A DNA stretch of 64,000 nt from Theristus sp. LFF4_11 (Eukaryota; Nematoda; Chromadorea; Monhysterida; Xyalidae): positions 1 through 64,000 of the forward strand of contig JASANC010003274.1 in NCBI GenBank assembly GCA_030248135.1, in the 5' to 3' direction. The notes beneath the pieces were generated by a model that did no database searches, was not told the DNA's origin, and saw nothing but the letters and a program-made list of their open reading frames with translations. Made by a program: the position numbers and the translations under genes. This document shows positions 1 to 10,291 of this stretch, one piece after another; positions within the stretch are counted from its first letter, which is position 1; every line of letters begins with the position of its first letter.

Positions 1-199
1 TGGTATTTTTATTTAAAAAAAGCTCCAATTCTTTTTCTCGATATTTCACGCTCTAGTTTTGTCTGTGGTTTGTAATTGTCTGGCAGTGTAGCAGAAATCC
101 GGATTCGGTAGTTTTCATTGCAGCAACACAACAGAATTTAAGAACGTCAAAAAAAATTTCGTAACACAAGTTCCAAATTTCCTGCTGCTGTCTGGTTTT

Positions 200-460
200 T
201 GGAAAACACGACGACGACGGTAGCTGAAAGTTGAAACTCAGTCTTTCTTGAATCGCAGGCTGCGCTGCGCAAGGAGATGGATAGCGACCATGGACACGAA
301 CGATGGTGACGGATTTGACGAACAAACTGATGTGCAGCGCTGACTCGTTGGTGGCAATGAAAGCGCTCACATCGAAACACGTCGGTGCTGCCGCGGAGCA
401 GTCGACGTCGCTGGTGCATGATGCAAACGCCACGTGGCACGACTGCGAGATGGCGACGCC
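200..460 (+). pseudogene. Tandem-duplicated coiled-coil exon, outer copy
   Basis: This stretch is closely similar to 1,207-1,440. Both encode pieces of ESQAALRKEM, VTDLTNKLMCSADSLVAM and EQSTSLVHDANATWHDCEM. In this copy two 4-nt insertions break the frame in the first half, but the second half (LVAMKALTSKHVGAAAEQ) is open. The same state is present in the right arm at about 11,880-12,140, so the damage predates arm duplication or was homogenised afterwards. Confidence 0.5.
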
Positions 461-478
461 GGATAATGAAGCATAATT

Positions 479-2042
479 CAGCAATAGTGAAACACAACGC
501 TCAATCATCCACCAGCAATGCTGCTGCGAAAACAAAAGCTAAGCAAACCTTCGGCGACAAGCAACTCAGCTCGCCAACAAGGCCAGAACAAACAGTATGT
601 GCCCCTCCTTGGTTTCAGCTGTTGTTTGTCGTTTGTTTGAAACTTGAATCTGCTTGTTTTGTCAATAAAAAAACTTTCACTGCATTGATGAATTATAGCT
701 CCGCATTTTGTCAGTTTTCAGTGCTGTTCCTTCTCATTTCCTTTGTCCTTGTCACAGGCCTCGTGCGAATGCAAGCGCAAACGGCACAGCAGACGCTACG
801 AGCGAACAACAAAGCGCTCGCGCGCACACTCGCAGAGACTCGCTGCGATAACGCACGACTGCACGAGGCGTTGCTGAGCGCACAGGCGGAGGTGCAACGG
901 TTGAACCAAGTGCTCGCTCAGTGGAGACACCAACAACAACAGACACTAAACGAGAAAGTCAACGTGAGCAACGCTTGCGATTGTGTTTTTTGTTGCCACT
1001 GGAAACTCAAGCTGTGTGCTGATCATGATTGTTCATTTTCTGGTCATATCTTTATAGTTCTGCGGCTGAATGCATGACCCGAGTACCTGAAATGCGACAG
1101 AATCACTTCTGGTTGTGACTGTGAATTGTCAGTGAAGAATTTCCGCAAGAGCATGCAACTGATTTTCTTCCCACGTCTACAAGCGCACTGAGTCGCAGAG
1201 CCAAGAGAAAAGCTGAAACTCAGACTTTCTTGAATCGCAGGCTGCGCTGCGCAAAGAGATGGCGACCATGGACATGATGGTGACGGATTTGACGAACAAA
1301 CTGATGTGCAGCGCTGACTCGTTGGTGGCAATGTTGGCGCTCGAAATACGTCGGTGCTGCCGCGGAGCAGTCGACGTCGCTGGTGCACGATGCAAACGCC
1401 ACGTGGCACGACTGCGAGATGGCGACGCCGGATGCAGCATGCGTGGCATCGGCTGACAGTCAAACGCACAAGGCAAACAACCAACACGCTGTGAGGGACA
1501 CCGCTCAGTTTCTCGAGATATTGTGGTTGTTGTTCATTGCCGCCACCATGAAACGTGTTATATTGCGTTTCATGGCTTTGAAAGGGAAACGCGGAACCTG
1601 CAGAAGTTGCTCTGTTGTTTCGACCACCTCCAGAATGCAAAGAGGGTCGCTCTGACGCTGGTGCGTGCACTGCAGCCTTCGCCTCGTTTTGTCACGCAAA
1701 ATGGCGGCGGTGCGGCAGTGACAGACAGAACACAAAAAATCATTTGGTTACAAAAACTTGCTTTTTTATGTTTGTTTGCAGGAATGACAACGAACAAAGC
1801 CGCAGCAGCACCAAGCGTCTTCAGCAGCCGGTTCTGTCCCCGATGGGCGATCTGAGCATCGTGTTCGAGCAGTCCATGAGTTTCATTGCTGGCGCGAGTC
1901 CCTCTGCAGCAGCGCTATCGCCTGCTGCGCTCGGCTGCTCGAATGAAATCAGATTCGCTCGATCAAAGTCAGCAACGAACCGCTCGATGATGGTTCGTCA
2001 TGGCATGTGTCTGTTGATATTGGTCGTTCGTTTTCATGTGGT
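479..2042 (+). pseudogene. Coiled-coil protein gene, left-arm copy (probably broken)
   Basis: Two adjoining exons (about 485-594 and 758-963, donors GTATGT and GTGAGC, acceptor TTGTCACAG) encode an alpha-helical coiled coil with heptad leucines, including ALARTLAETRCDNARLHEAL and VQRLNQVLAQ. A later exon begins at 1,782 after TTTGTTTGCAG and reads NDNEQSRSSTKRLQQPVLSP. The layout, a short N-terminal coiled coil followed by Ser/Arg-rich sequence, recalls shugoshin, but there is no diagnostic match and I do not assign it. Compared with the right-arm copy, this copy carries a 5-nt insertion near 534-538 that shifts the frame into the coiled coil, so it is probably not functional as written. First and last exons are not resolved. 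Confidence 0.5.
1207..1500 (+). pseudogene. Tandem-duplicated coiled-coil exon, inner copy
   Basis: Partner of the exon at 200-460. Here the first half is open (FLESQAALRKEMATMDMMV through NKLMCSADSLVAMLAL), while a 5-nt difference near 1,340 throws the second half into another frame, where EQSTSLVHDANATWHD continues. The right-arm mirror lies at about 10,840-11,135. The two tandem copies are therefore broken in complementary places. This could reflect decay after duplication or alternative splicing that I cannot see. Confidence 0.45.
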
Positions 2043-2064
2043 CGATTGATTGATTGCGTTTCAG

Positions 2065-2150
2065 TCCGGGCGGTTTAATGAAACCAACCAGCTCGATGCA
2101 TGCCGCCAATGCCAGATTCAAATGCCAAGCATAATACATGCACAAATAGC
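2065..2150 (+). repeat. Short dispersed repeat shared with activin-receptor introns
   Basis: In reverse complement this reads TGGCATTTGAATCTGGCA, then GCATCGAGCTGGTT after about 25 bases. The same order of words occurs at 10,193-10,262 (right arm), and again at 32,068-32,115 in an intron of the activin receptor gene. A partial copy (CATTTGAATCTGGCTTATTG) is at 31,539-31,558. It is therefore a small interspersed repeat rather than a private exon of the palindrome gene. Confidence 0.6.
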
Positions 2151-3117
2151 ATCAGATGCGCTACAATTGGCTGGAAACTGCACAATCCTTTGGAAAATTC
2201 AAGAAAACACAGAGAAATGGCGCGCAAAAATCGACGATAACGATCATGAAAGCGTGTTTTTTGTTTCTCAGAATGCACAAAACTGCTCGCTGCCGACCCG
2301 CGTCGGCGGCGAGTGCACGTGCTGACGACCGGCAGCTTGCATTTTGTTGGAGCGTTGCTCGCGATCATTCATCCGAATTTGAAGCGATGATTGGATTGAT
2401 TGATGTTGAAACTGTTGATTTCGTTGAGTACGGTAGCCGCCGTAGCCGTATCATGCCCAGCACCAGTGCCGTGCGATGTTGCGGTGTACCACGGAGCGGA
2501 CGAGCTCGTGCCGCACAGCGATTCCTACTAGGTCTGCCTAGCAGTAGCGGCAATGAACAACAAGAGCATCCTGTGAAATATGAAAGAAGTCTGCGCTCCA
2601 CTCCACGGTACTCCACTCCGTCCGCATGGGCTAATAAAGACGAATGGTGGTTAATAAAGTGGTGTCGAATGCCAGAATCGTTTGTTTGTTTGTTGTTTAC
2701 TGAGATGACATTTATTTTTTTCACTTTTGTTTCTGTTAAGTTTGTTTTTTTGTTGTTTTTTGAAGACAATATGTGTGATTTTTACTTATATTGTTTATCT
2801 TGATCGGCAGCCTGCAACTGGGTAAATGAAACGTCGAACCAAATTCAGTCTTGATTTGAACCAAGTCATTCTTCCTATTGCCTTGACTTGTGATCCTATT
2901 GGCTAATGTGTGATCGTTCGCTATCAGTTCAAAAATACAATCTTTTATCACTTGTGTTGTTGAAGACTTTTATGTTTCAACTTCTTGGTGTTAAACAGTA
3001 AAAACATGTTTGTTTCAACGTTCAGACAGCAGGTTGTGGCCAGGCTGTGGGGCACGGAAGAAGTAACCAAATGCACACGATAATTTCCAATTGTTTCATT
3101 TTTCTGGGACAAATTCA

Positions 3118-3303
3118 CAGTTCTGCATGAAAGGGGTGTTCAATAAACTATGATCTCTTGTTTTAGTCCCGAGACTCAACAAATTGGCAAAGTAATCGGA
3201 GTCCCTTAAATATGACCGAACCACTTTGGCGACTTTGATTGCCACCAAAAGTTTGAATCTAGTTTTTTCCAACGTCTGCACACGCATTCAGTCACACAGA
3301 ACG
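3118..3303 (-). repeat. 190-bp dispersed repeat, copy A
   Basis: Minus-strand copy of a family that begins GACTGAATGCGTGTGCAGAC, then has an A-rich patch, GTGGCAAT, a GTGACTC-like word, TATTTAAGGGACTC and GCCAATTT. Other copies are at 9,040-9,225 (+), 47,126-47,320 (+) and 57,437-57,618 (+). A truncated head-only version sits at about 1,160-1,203 and its mirror at 11,140-11,183. No transposase, tRNA-like head or long reading frame is evident. Confidence 0.7.
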
Positions 3304-3799
3304 TAAAAAATTGATAATACTTACAAATGCAGATGTTAGATTTGATTGTTTGGTTTAATAAGTGAACACTCAAATCCAATCTGTCAGACTTTCTGTTCTC
3401 AGAAGAATAAAACAGTAATACTGCAATTCCTGATGCTACCGCCCGCCGCACGCAGATCCTCAAAGCCAATCAAATCCGTGTTTTGAATCCGTATTGAACT
3501 CAAAGCCAATCAATGCTTTGCACTCCTTGCTTTTTTCGTGTTTCTGTTTTCGTTTCTGTCTTTTCTTGTGTGTGGTCGCGGGCACGTGCACTGTCACCCA
3601 GCCCCGGCCCCTCCTGTGTTATAGTGATGTGACCACCACCATGTACATGTATTTGAAATATGAAGCCAGCTGCGTTCAAAATTGAGGTTTTCAGAGCATA
3701 TTAGAGAAAAATTTTTTCGAATTTTTTTTTTTTTTTTTTTAATCGGCATTTTTGTTTTTTTATAATCACTTTTTTTAAAAAAATTTTTCATTTTTGTTT

Positions 3800-3900
3800 A
3801 ACAACCCCACCCCCCACCCCCCCCCCCACCCGACGGTATCGGTTGCTCTGGGGGGGGAACCCCCCCACCCCCCCCCCCGCCCACGGTACTGCCGCCCGCC
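3800..3900. repeat. Poly-C/poly-G tract, outer left
   Basis: Long C runs alternate with short unique words, ending in the motif GCCCACGGTACTGCCG. The palindromic partner is at about 8,440-8,540. The same motif beside C runs recurs at about 8,150 and 13,850. Confidence 0.8.
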
Positions 3901-4059
3901 TTGTGACCCCGAACGGGTTCAATATTTTTTCAATATTTTTTTAAACTTTTTTTTATTTTGTTTTTTATTTCCTTCTTTTATATTAGATCATGGAGGGAAA
4001 TAAAAGAAATTATTCGGGAAAACGAAGGAGACAACCGCGAGGACTATCGCGCAGGGCGG

Positions 4060-4330
4060 GGGCCGGCGGTGCGGGGGAGGGGGGGTCGGGGTCGAGCCGT
4101 GGGCGGGGGGGGGGGGGGGGGGGGGGGGTCGGGGGGGGGGGCCGGGAGATCGTGGGCGAGGAACGATCGGGGGGGGGGGTCGGCAAATGCGTGCTGTCGG
4201 GGGCAAATGGTGGGGGGTCGTGGGGGGGGGGGGTCCGGGAGAGACGAAGGGGGGGGGGGGGTCGGACCAAAAGGGGGGAGGGGGGGGGGGGGGGGAGGAG
4301 AGGGGGGGGGGGGAGGGGGGGGGGGGTATA
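4060..4330. repeat. Poly-G low-complexity tract
   Basis: About 270 bp dominated by runs of 5-25 G broken by single A, T or C. It abuts the foldback element that starts at 4,331. On the other strand it would give proline-rich frames, which I regard as spurious. Such sequence could form G-quadruplexes and is difficult to sequence, so run lengths are not reliable. Confidence 0.85.
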
Positions 4331-5089
4331 TACAGTCTATCACGCTAATATATGCAACTCCTGATTGGTCGGCTCTCCGCTCCGCACCCTGGGAACGGGA
4401 TTCAGAAAAATCATGTTTTTCATTGTTCAACGGTTTGTTTTCATTTATTTCATGCCGAAAAAACATTCTAAATAAAAAACTACAAAATTCCAAACGTTTG
4501 AATTGGTAAAAAATTAGTAAACTGAAGTTTTTTGTTTGATTGACGGCGACGACGTCGTCGAGAATTTTTGCTTTCAAACGTACCGCTGGCCGCTGCTGCG
4601 TGTTCAAAACAAATTTAAAACAAACAAACAAAATAACAAAACTTGCTTCCAACGATTTCGACAGTTTTCATCCCGCTTTTAACAATGATTCATTGGGTGC
4701 GCCATGTCCATTCATTGTTGTTCAAAGATTGTTCACATTGTCAATAAATACTGTCACCTGCTGCGTTCTTCTTCTCTGTGCTTCGGACACACAGTAGCGG
4801 CCAGCGGCGGCACGCTCTTTTCATGCCTAAAGGCAAAAACTAAACCAAAAACCATAGACGACGTCATCGCAGTCAATCAACCAAAAAAGACATTTTTTTG
4901 ACATTGTGACCAATGCAAATTTTTGGAATTTGGTAGTTTTTTATTTAGAATGTTTTTTCGGCATGAAATAAATGAAAACAAACCGTTGAACAATGAAAAA
5001 CATGATTTTTTCTGAATCCCGTTCCCAGGGTGCGGAGCGTGAGGAGCCGACCAATCAGCGAGTTGCATATATTAGCGTGATAGACTGTA
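4331..5089. mobile_element. TA-flanked foldback/MITE element, left copy
   Basis: It starts TACAGTCTATCACGCTAATA and ends in the mirrored TATTAGCGTGATAGACTGTA. The terminal inverted repeats extend inward for at least 170 bp and, imperfectly, to about 290 bp, leaving roughly 200 bp of unpaired centre. The TA at each end fits a Tc1/mariner-type target duplication. No transposase frame is present, so it is non-autonomous. Each terminal repeat contains a CCAAT box (GACCAATCAGC) followed by a TATA-like GCATATATTA pointing outward. A second copy, inverted inside, is at 6,798-7,562. Confidence 0.75.
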
Positions 5090-5090
5090 C

Positions 5091-5266
5091 ATTGTATGTT
5101 TTTTGTATATGTACCACTTTTTGTTATACATTTACCACTTTGTACGTCAATGTTTTCAATACTGTACTTCAATATCAAGTCTCACCCGTGCCGTGCAGCG
5201 TGTCTCGTTTCATTTAGCTTTCAGATGTCTCGACCCGAACGAAAACTAAAGCAAAATGTATGACTG
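5091..5266. repeat. 180-bp module next to the left foldback element
   Basis: It begins ATTGTATGTTTTTTGTATAT and includes CTTCAATATCAAGTCTCACC and CCCGACC-like words up to GTATGACT. The same module lies in the same orientation at 7,591-7,762, on the outer side of the right foldback copy. It is therefore a direct repeat embedded in an otherwise inverted structure. Confidence 0.75.
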
Positions 5267-5379
5267 AGATACAAACATGCAGATAATATAGATACCTACA
5301 GATGAGAGAAATATAGAGATATACAAGAGAAAATGTCTCCATCGAAAGTCAAAATCAAAGGTGGTCAGACGGTCAGGAT

Positions 5380-5775
5380 TTGGTAGGGGGGGGGTTGGAA
5401 GGTCGAAATCTGGGAGGGGGGTCTGCCCCCCCCCCCAAATTCGAGAGGGGGGTATTTTGATCAAAATTTGGGGGGGGGGGGGGTTGCCCGGGGGAGGGGG
5501 GTGGGGGGGCGACGGGGGGGGGGGGGGAGGGGGGAAAGGGGGGGGGGGGGGCGGGGAGGGGGAGGGGGGGGGGGGAGGGAGAGCGATGGGGAGGCAGAGG
5601 GGGGGGGGGGAAAGGAGGGGGAGGGGGGGGGGGGGAAAAGAAAAGGAGAGGGGGGGGGGGGGGGGGGTGGGGGCGGGAGGGGGGGGGGGGGGGGGAGGGG
5701 GGGGGGTGGGGGGCTGGAGGGGGGGGGGGGGGGGAGGGAGCGGGGGGTGGGGGGGGGGGGGGCGGCGGGGGGGGG

Positions 5776-5814
<39 letters not shown>

Positions 5815-5880
5815 GAGAGAGGGGGGGGGGGGGGGGAGGAGGGGGGGGGGAGAGGGGAGGAGGAGGGGGGGAGAAACAGG
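5380..5880. repeat. Central poly-G tract
   Basis: About 500 bp that is almost entirely G, with occasional A or C, at the inner end of the left arm. Its outer edge (5,380-5,480) still pairs with 6,590-6,720; the rest has no clear partner. It is followed by AT-rich sequence to 6,350. No gene is supported here. Confidence 0.85.
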
Positions 5881-6359
5881 AAAACAATAAAAAACCAAAA
5901 ACCAAACGGAGGAAAAAATTAGAAACGAAGAGGGGGGGGGCGCGAGAGCAAACGACCGCGGCGGGGGCAAAAAAATTTAAAACAAACAAACAAAATAATA
6001 AAAACGCCAACGATCGAAGCACGTAAAAGCGGGGGCCAGCCTCGGCAAGGCACGCGAACAAGCCCCCGCTTCGAACAAACCTAACTAGTAAAAAAAAAAT
6101 TATTTTTTTAAATTTTTTTAATTTAAAAAAAAATCCGGATTTTTTTTCCCCTAACCCTAGGTCCACCCCCACCACCCCCCCCATGATAATTTTTCGCTTG
6201 AATTTTGAAGGAAAAAAGCTAAATTTTGCTGCAAAATCGTTGAAATTACAATGAATGAAGATGGTCAAGTTATCATATATTCAGCTTATATTATATTATG
6301 GACTTTATAGACAAAAAATCATAATTTTCGAAAAAAAATTTAGGGTATACGGAAAATTT

Positions 6360-6725
6360 GGGGGGGGGGTCTCCGCCAGACAAAATTTCATGGGGGGTGT
6401 GGGGGGGGGTGTCGGCCAAATTTTCGAGGGGGGGGGTCCGATGGGGGGGGGTGCCCGGTTTTAGGGGGGTGGCACGCTGCCCCCCACCCCCCACACCCGA
6501 CGGTCTCTGGTGCTCTGGGGGGCGGGGTCGAGATGGGGGGGGTGGGGGGTACCCCCACCAAGTCGACACCCCCCCCCCCACCCGGGCAAACCCCCCCCCC
6601 CCCCCCAAATTTTGGACAAAATACCCCCCCCCCTCTCGAATTTGGGGGGCCAGACCCCCCCCATCCCAGATTTCGACCTTCCAAACCCCCCCCCCCCACC
6701 AAATCCTGACCGTCTGACCACCCCC
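6360..6725. repeat. Poly-G to poly-C transition tract
   Basis: G-rich repeats give way to C-rich repeats near 6,480, so this stretch is itself partly self-complementary (GGGGGG.. facing CCCCCC..). It contains the recurring words CCCAAATTTTG and TCTCGAATTTGGGGGG. The right edge pairs with 5,340-5,480. Confidence 0.8.
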
Positions 6726-6797
6726 CCCTTTGATTTTGACTTTCGATGGAGACATTTTCTCTTGTATATCTCTATATTTCTCTCATTTGTAGGTATC

Positions 6798-7562
6798 TAC
6801 AGTCTATCACGCTAATATATGCAACTCGCTGATTGGTCGGCTCCTCACGCTCCGCACCCTGGGAACGGGTTTCAGAAAAAATCATGTTTTTCATTGTTCA
6901 ACGGTTTGTTTTCATTTATTTCATGCCGAAAAAACATTCTAAATAAAAAACTACCAAATTCCAAAAATTTGCATTGGTCACAATGTCAAATAAATGTCTT
7001 TTTTGGTTGATTGACTGCGACGACGTCGTCTATGGTTTTTGGTTTAGTTTTTGCCTTTAGGCATGAAAAGAGCGTGCCGCCGCTGGCCGCTACTGTGTGT
7101 CCGAAGCACAGAGAAGAAGAACGCAGCAGGTGACAGTATTTATTGACAATGTGAACAATCTTTGAACAACAATGAATGGACATGGCGCACCCAATGAATC
7201 AATTGTTAAAAGCGGGATGAAAACTGTCGAAATCGTTGGAAGCAAGTTTTGTTATTTTGTTTGTTTGTTTTAAATTTGTTTTGAACACGCAGCAGCGGCC
7301 AGCGGTACGTTTGAAAGCAAAAATTCTCGACGACGTCGTCGCCGTCAATCAACCATAAAAACTTCAGTTTACTAATTTTTTACCAATTCAAACGTTTGGA
7401 ATTTTGTAGTTTTTTATTTAGAATGTTTTTTCGGCATGAAATAAATGAAAACAAACCGTTGAACAATGAAAAACATGATTTTTTCTGAATCCCGTTCCCA
7501 GGGTGCGGAGCGTGAGGAGCCGACCAATCAGCGAGTTGCATATATTAGCGTGATAGACTGTA
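6798..7562. mobile_element. TA-flanked foldback/MITE element, right copy
   Basis: Same terminal sequence as the left copy: TACAGTCTATCACGCTAATA at one end and its mirror with TA at the other. The unpaired middle is in reverse orientation relative to the left copy (for example the CAGCAGCGGCCAGCGG word lies at 7,291-7,306), as expected if it belongs to the palindrome. No coding capacity. Confidence 0.75.
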
Positions 7563-7590
7563 TATTATATGCATGTTTGTATCTCAATAT

Positions 7591-7762
7591 ATATTGTATG
7601 TTTTTTTGTATACGTACCACTTTGTTATACATTTACCACTTTGTACGTCAATTTTTTCAATACTGTACTTCAATATCAAGTCTCACCCGTGCAGCGTGTC
7701 TCGTTCGTGTAGCTTTCAGATGTCCCGACCCGAACGAAAATCAAAGCAAAATGTATGACTAG
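7591..7762. repeat. 180-bp module next to the right foldback element
   Basis: Direct-orientation partner of 5,091-5,266, sharing CTTCAATATCAAGTCTCACC and the terminal GCAAAATGTATGACT. In a simple palindrome it would be on the centre-proximal side; here it is on the far side. Confidence 0.75.
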
Positions 7763-7824
7763 AGACTAGAGAGAGGCCTTGACTGGATGCTGTGGTTTCT
7801 AGCACTTTTATTCAACAACTTTTG

Positions 7825-8160
7825 GTCCGACCCCCCCCCCCCTAGAATTTTCGGTCTCTCTCGGGAACCCACCCCCCCCACCCAAATCGACCCCTACTAG
7901 CCATTTTTTGCCCAGAAAATGTCATCGTAAATAAAAAATTTTGGTCCTACCCCCCCCCCCCCTAGAATTTTCGGTCTCGCTCGGACCCCCCCCCCTAGAA
8001 TTTTCGATCTCACTCGGGAGCCCCCCCCAACCAAGTCGACCCCCCCACCCGGGACGACCCCCCCCCCAAATTTGGGCGGACCCCCCCCCCTCGGATTCGC
8101 CAAAAATCGGGCTCGACCCCTGCTGGGGGGTGTACCCCCCACCCCCCCTCGCCCACGGTA
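7825..8160. repeat. C-rich minisatellite
   Basis: Tandem-like units of a C run followed by TAGAATTTTCGGTCTCGCTC occur at about 7,840, 7,965 and 7,997, then C runs with CCAAATTTGGG-like words. It ends with GCCCACGGTACTG. No gene is supported. Confidence 0.7.
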
Positions 8161-8439
8161 CTGATTCGAATCGAACCGCGGCCCGCGCCGAAGCCTCCTA
8201 AGCCTGAAAACAAGCAGAAAATTATAGGTCACTTTCTGTCGAAAGTAAGTGTCTCACTTTAACGCATTTACTTTCAGAAGAAAAAATAATTTTCTTTTTA
8301 TTTCCCTTCAACATTTCGATCCTTTATTATTTAATAAAAAAATAAAAAATGAAAATAGAGAAAAATAAAAAACAAAATAAAAAAAAAGTTTAAAAAAATA
8401 TTGAAAAAAAATATTGAACCCGTTCGGGGTCACAAGGCG

Positions 8440-8545
8440 GGCGGCAGTACCGTGGGCGGGGGGGGGGGTGGGGGGGTACACCCCCCCCAGAGCACCCGAG
8501 ACCGTCGGGTGGGGGGGGGGTGGGGGGTAGGGTTGTTAAACAAAA
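8440..8545. repeat. Poly-G/poly-C tract, outer right
   Basis: Palindromic partner of 3,800-3,900; it contains CAGTACCGTGGGC, the reverse complement of the GCCCACGGTACTG motif, next to G runs. Confidence 0.75.
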
Positions 8546-9039
8546 ATGAAAAAATTTTTTTTTTAAAAAAAGTGATTATAAAAAAAACAAAAATGCCGAT
8601 TTAAAAAAAAAAAAAAAAATTCGAAAAATTTTTCTCTAATATGCTCTGAAAACCTCAATTTTGGCGTACGGCTTCATATTTAAAAGTACATGTACGGTGG
8701 TGGTGGTCCACTCCACTATAACACAGGAGGGGCGGAGTCTGGGTGACAGTGCACGTGCACGCGACCATAACACACAAGAAAGACAGAAACGAAAACAGAA
8801 ACAGCGAAAAAAAGCAAGGAGTGCAAAGCATTGATTGGCTTTGAGTTCAATACGGATTCAAAACACGGATTTGATTGGCTTTGAGGATCTGCGTGCGGCG
8901 GGCGGTAGCATCAGGAATTGCAATATTACTGTTTTATTCTTCTGAGAACAGAAAGTCTGACAGATTGGATTTGAGTGTTCACTTATTAAACCAAACAATC
9001 AAATCTAACATCTGCATTTGTAAGTATTATCAATTTTTT

Positions 9040-9225
9040 ACGTTCTGTGTGACTGAATGCGTGTGCAGACGTTGGAAAAAACTAGATTCAAACTTTTGGT
9101 GGCAATCAAAGTCGCCAAAGTGGTTCGGTCATATTTAAGGGACTCCGATTACTTTGCCAATTTGTTGAGTCTCGGGACTAAAACAAGAGATCATAGTTTA
9201 TTGAACACCCCCTTTCATGCAGAAC
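9040..9225 (+). repeat. 190-bp dispersed repeat, copy B (right arm)
   Basis: Mirror image of the copy at 3,118-3,303. Head GACTGAATGCGTGTGCAGAC, internal GTGGCAAT and TATTTAAGGGACTC are all present. Confidence 0.7.
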
Positions 9226-10291
9226 TGTGAATTTGTCCCAGAAAAATGAAACAATTGGTATTATCGTGTGCATTTGGTTACTTCTTCGTGCCCCACAGCC
9301 TGGCCACAACCTGCTGTCTGAACGTTGAAACAAACATGTTTTTACTGTTTAACACCAAGAAGTTGAAACATAAAAGTCTTCAACAACACAAGTGATAAAA
9401 GATTGTATTTTTGAACTGATAGCGAACGATCACACATTAGCCAATAGGATCACAAGTCAAGGCAATAGGAAGAATGACTTGGTTCAATCAAGACTGAATT
9501 TGGTTCGACGTTTCATTTACCCAGTTGCAGGCTGCCGATAAGATAAACAATATAAGTAAAAATCACACATATTGTCTTCAAAAAACAACAAAAAACAAAC
9601 TTAACAGAAACAAAAGTGAAAAAAATAAATGTCATCTCAGTAAACAACAAACAAACAAACGATTCTGGCATTCGACACCACTTTATTAACCACCATTCGT
9701 CTTTATTAGCCCATGCGGACGGAGTGGAGTACCGTGGAGTGGAGCGCAGACTTCTTTCATATTTCACAGGATGCTCTTGTTGTTCATTGCCGCTACTGCT
9801 AGGCAGACCTAGTAGGAATCGCTGTGCGGCACGAGCTCGTCCGCTCCGTGGTACACCGCAACATCGCACGGCACTGGTGCTGGGCATGATACGGCTACGG
9901 CGGCTACCGTACTCAACGAAATCAACAGTTTCAACATCAATCAATCCAATCATCGCTTCAAATTCGGATGAATGATCGCGAGCAACGCTCCAACAAAATG
10001 CAAGCTGCCGGTCGTCAGCACGTGCACTCGCCGCCGACGCGGGTCGGCAGCGAGCAGTTTTGTGCATTCTGAGAAACAAAAAACACGCTTTCATGATCGT
10101 TATCGTCGATTTTTGCGCGCCATTTCTCTGTGTTTTCTTGAATTTTCCAAAGGATTGTGCAGTTTCTCAGCCAATTGTAGCGCATCTGATGCTATTTGTG
10201 CATGTATTATGCTTGGCATTTGAATCTGGCATTGGCGGCATGCATCGAGCTGGTTGGTTTCATTAAACCGCCCGGACTGAAACGCAATCAA

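Noticed and set aside
479..2042. Naming the palindrome gene as shugoshin
   Set aside because: The coiled coil has the right feel, but the C-terminal basic signature was not found and exon structure is unresolved.
3988..6270. Long proline-rich and glycine-rich open frames, including one of 340 codons
   Set aside because: They are translations of poly-C/poly-G tracts on all frames and would change with any one-base change in run length.
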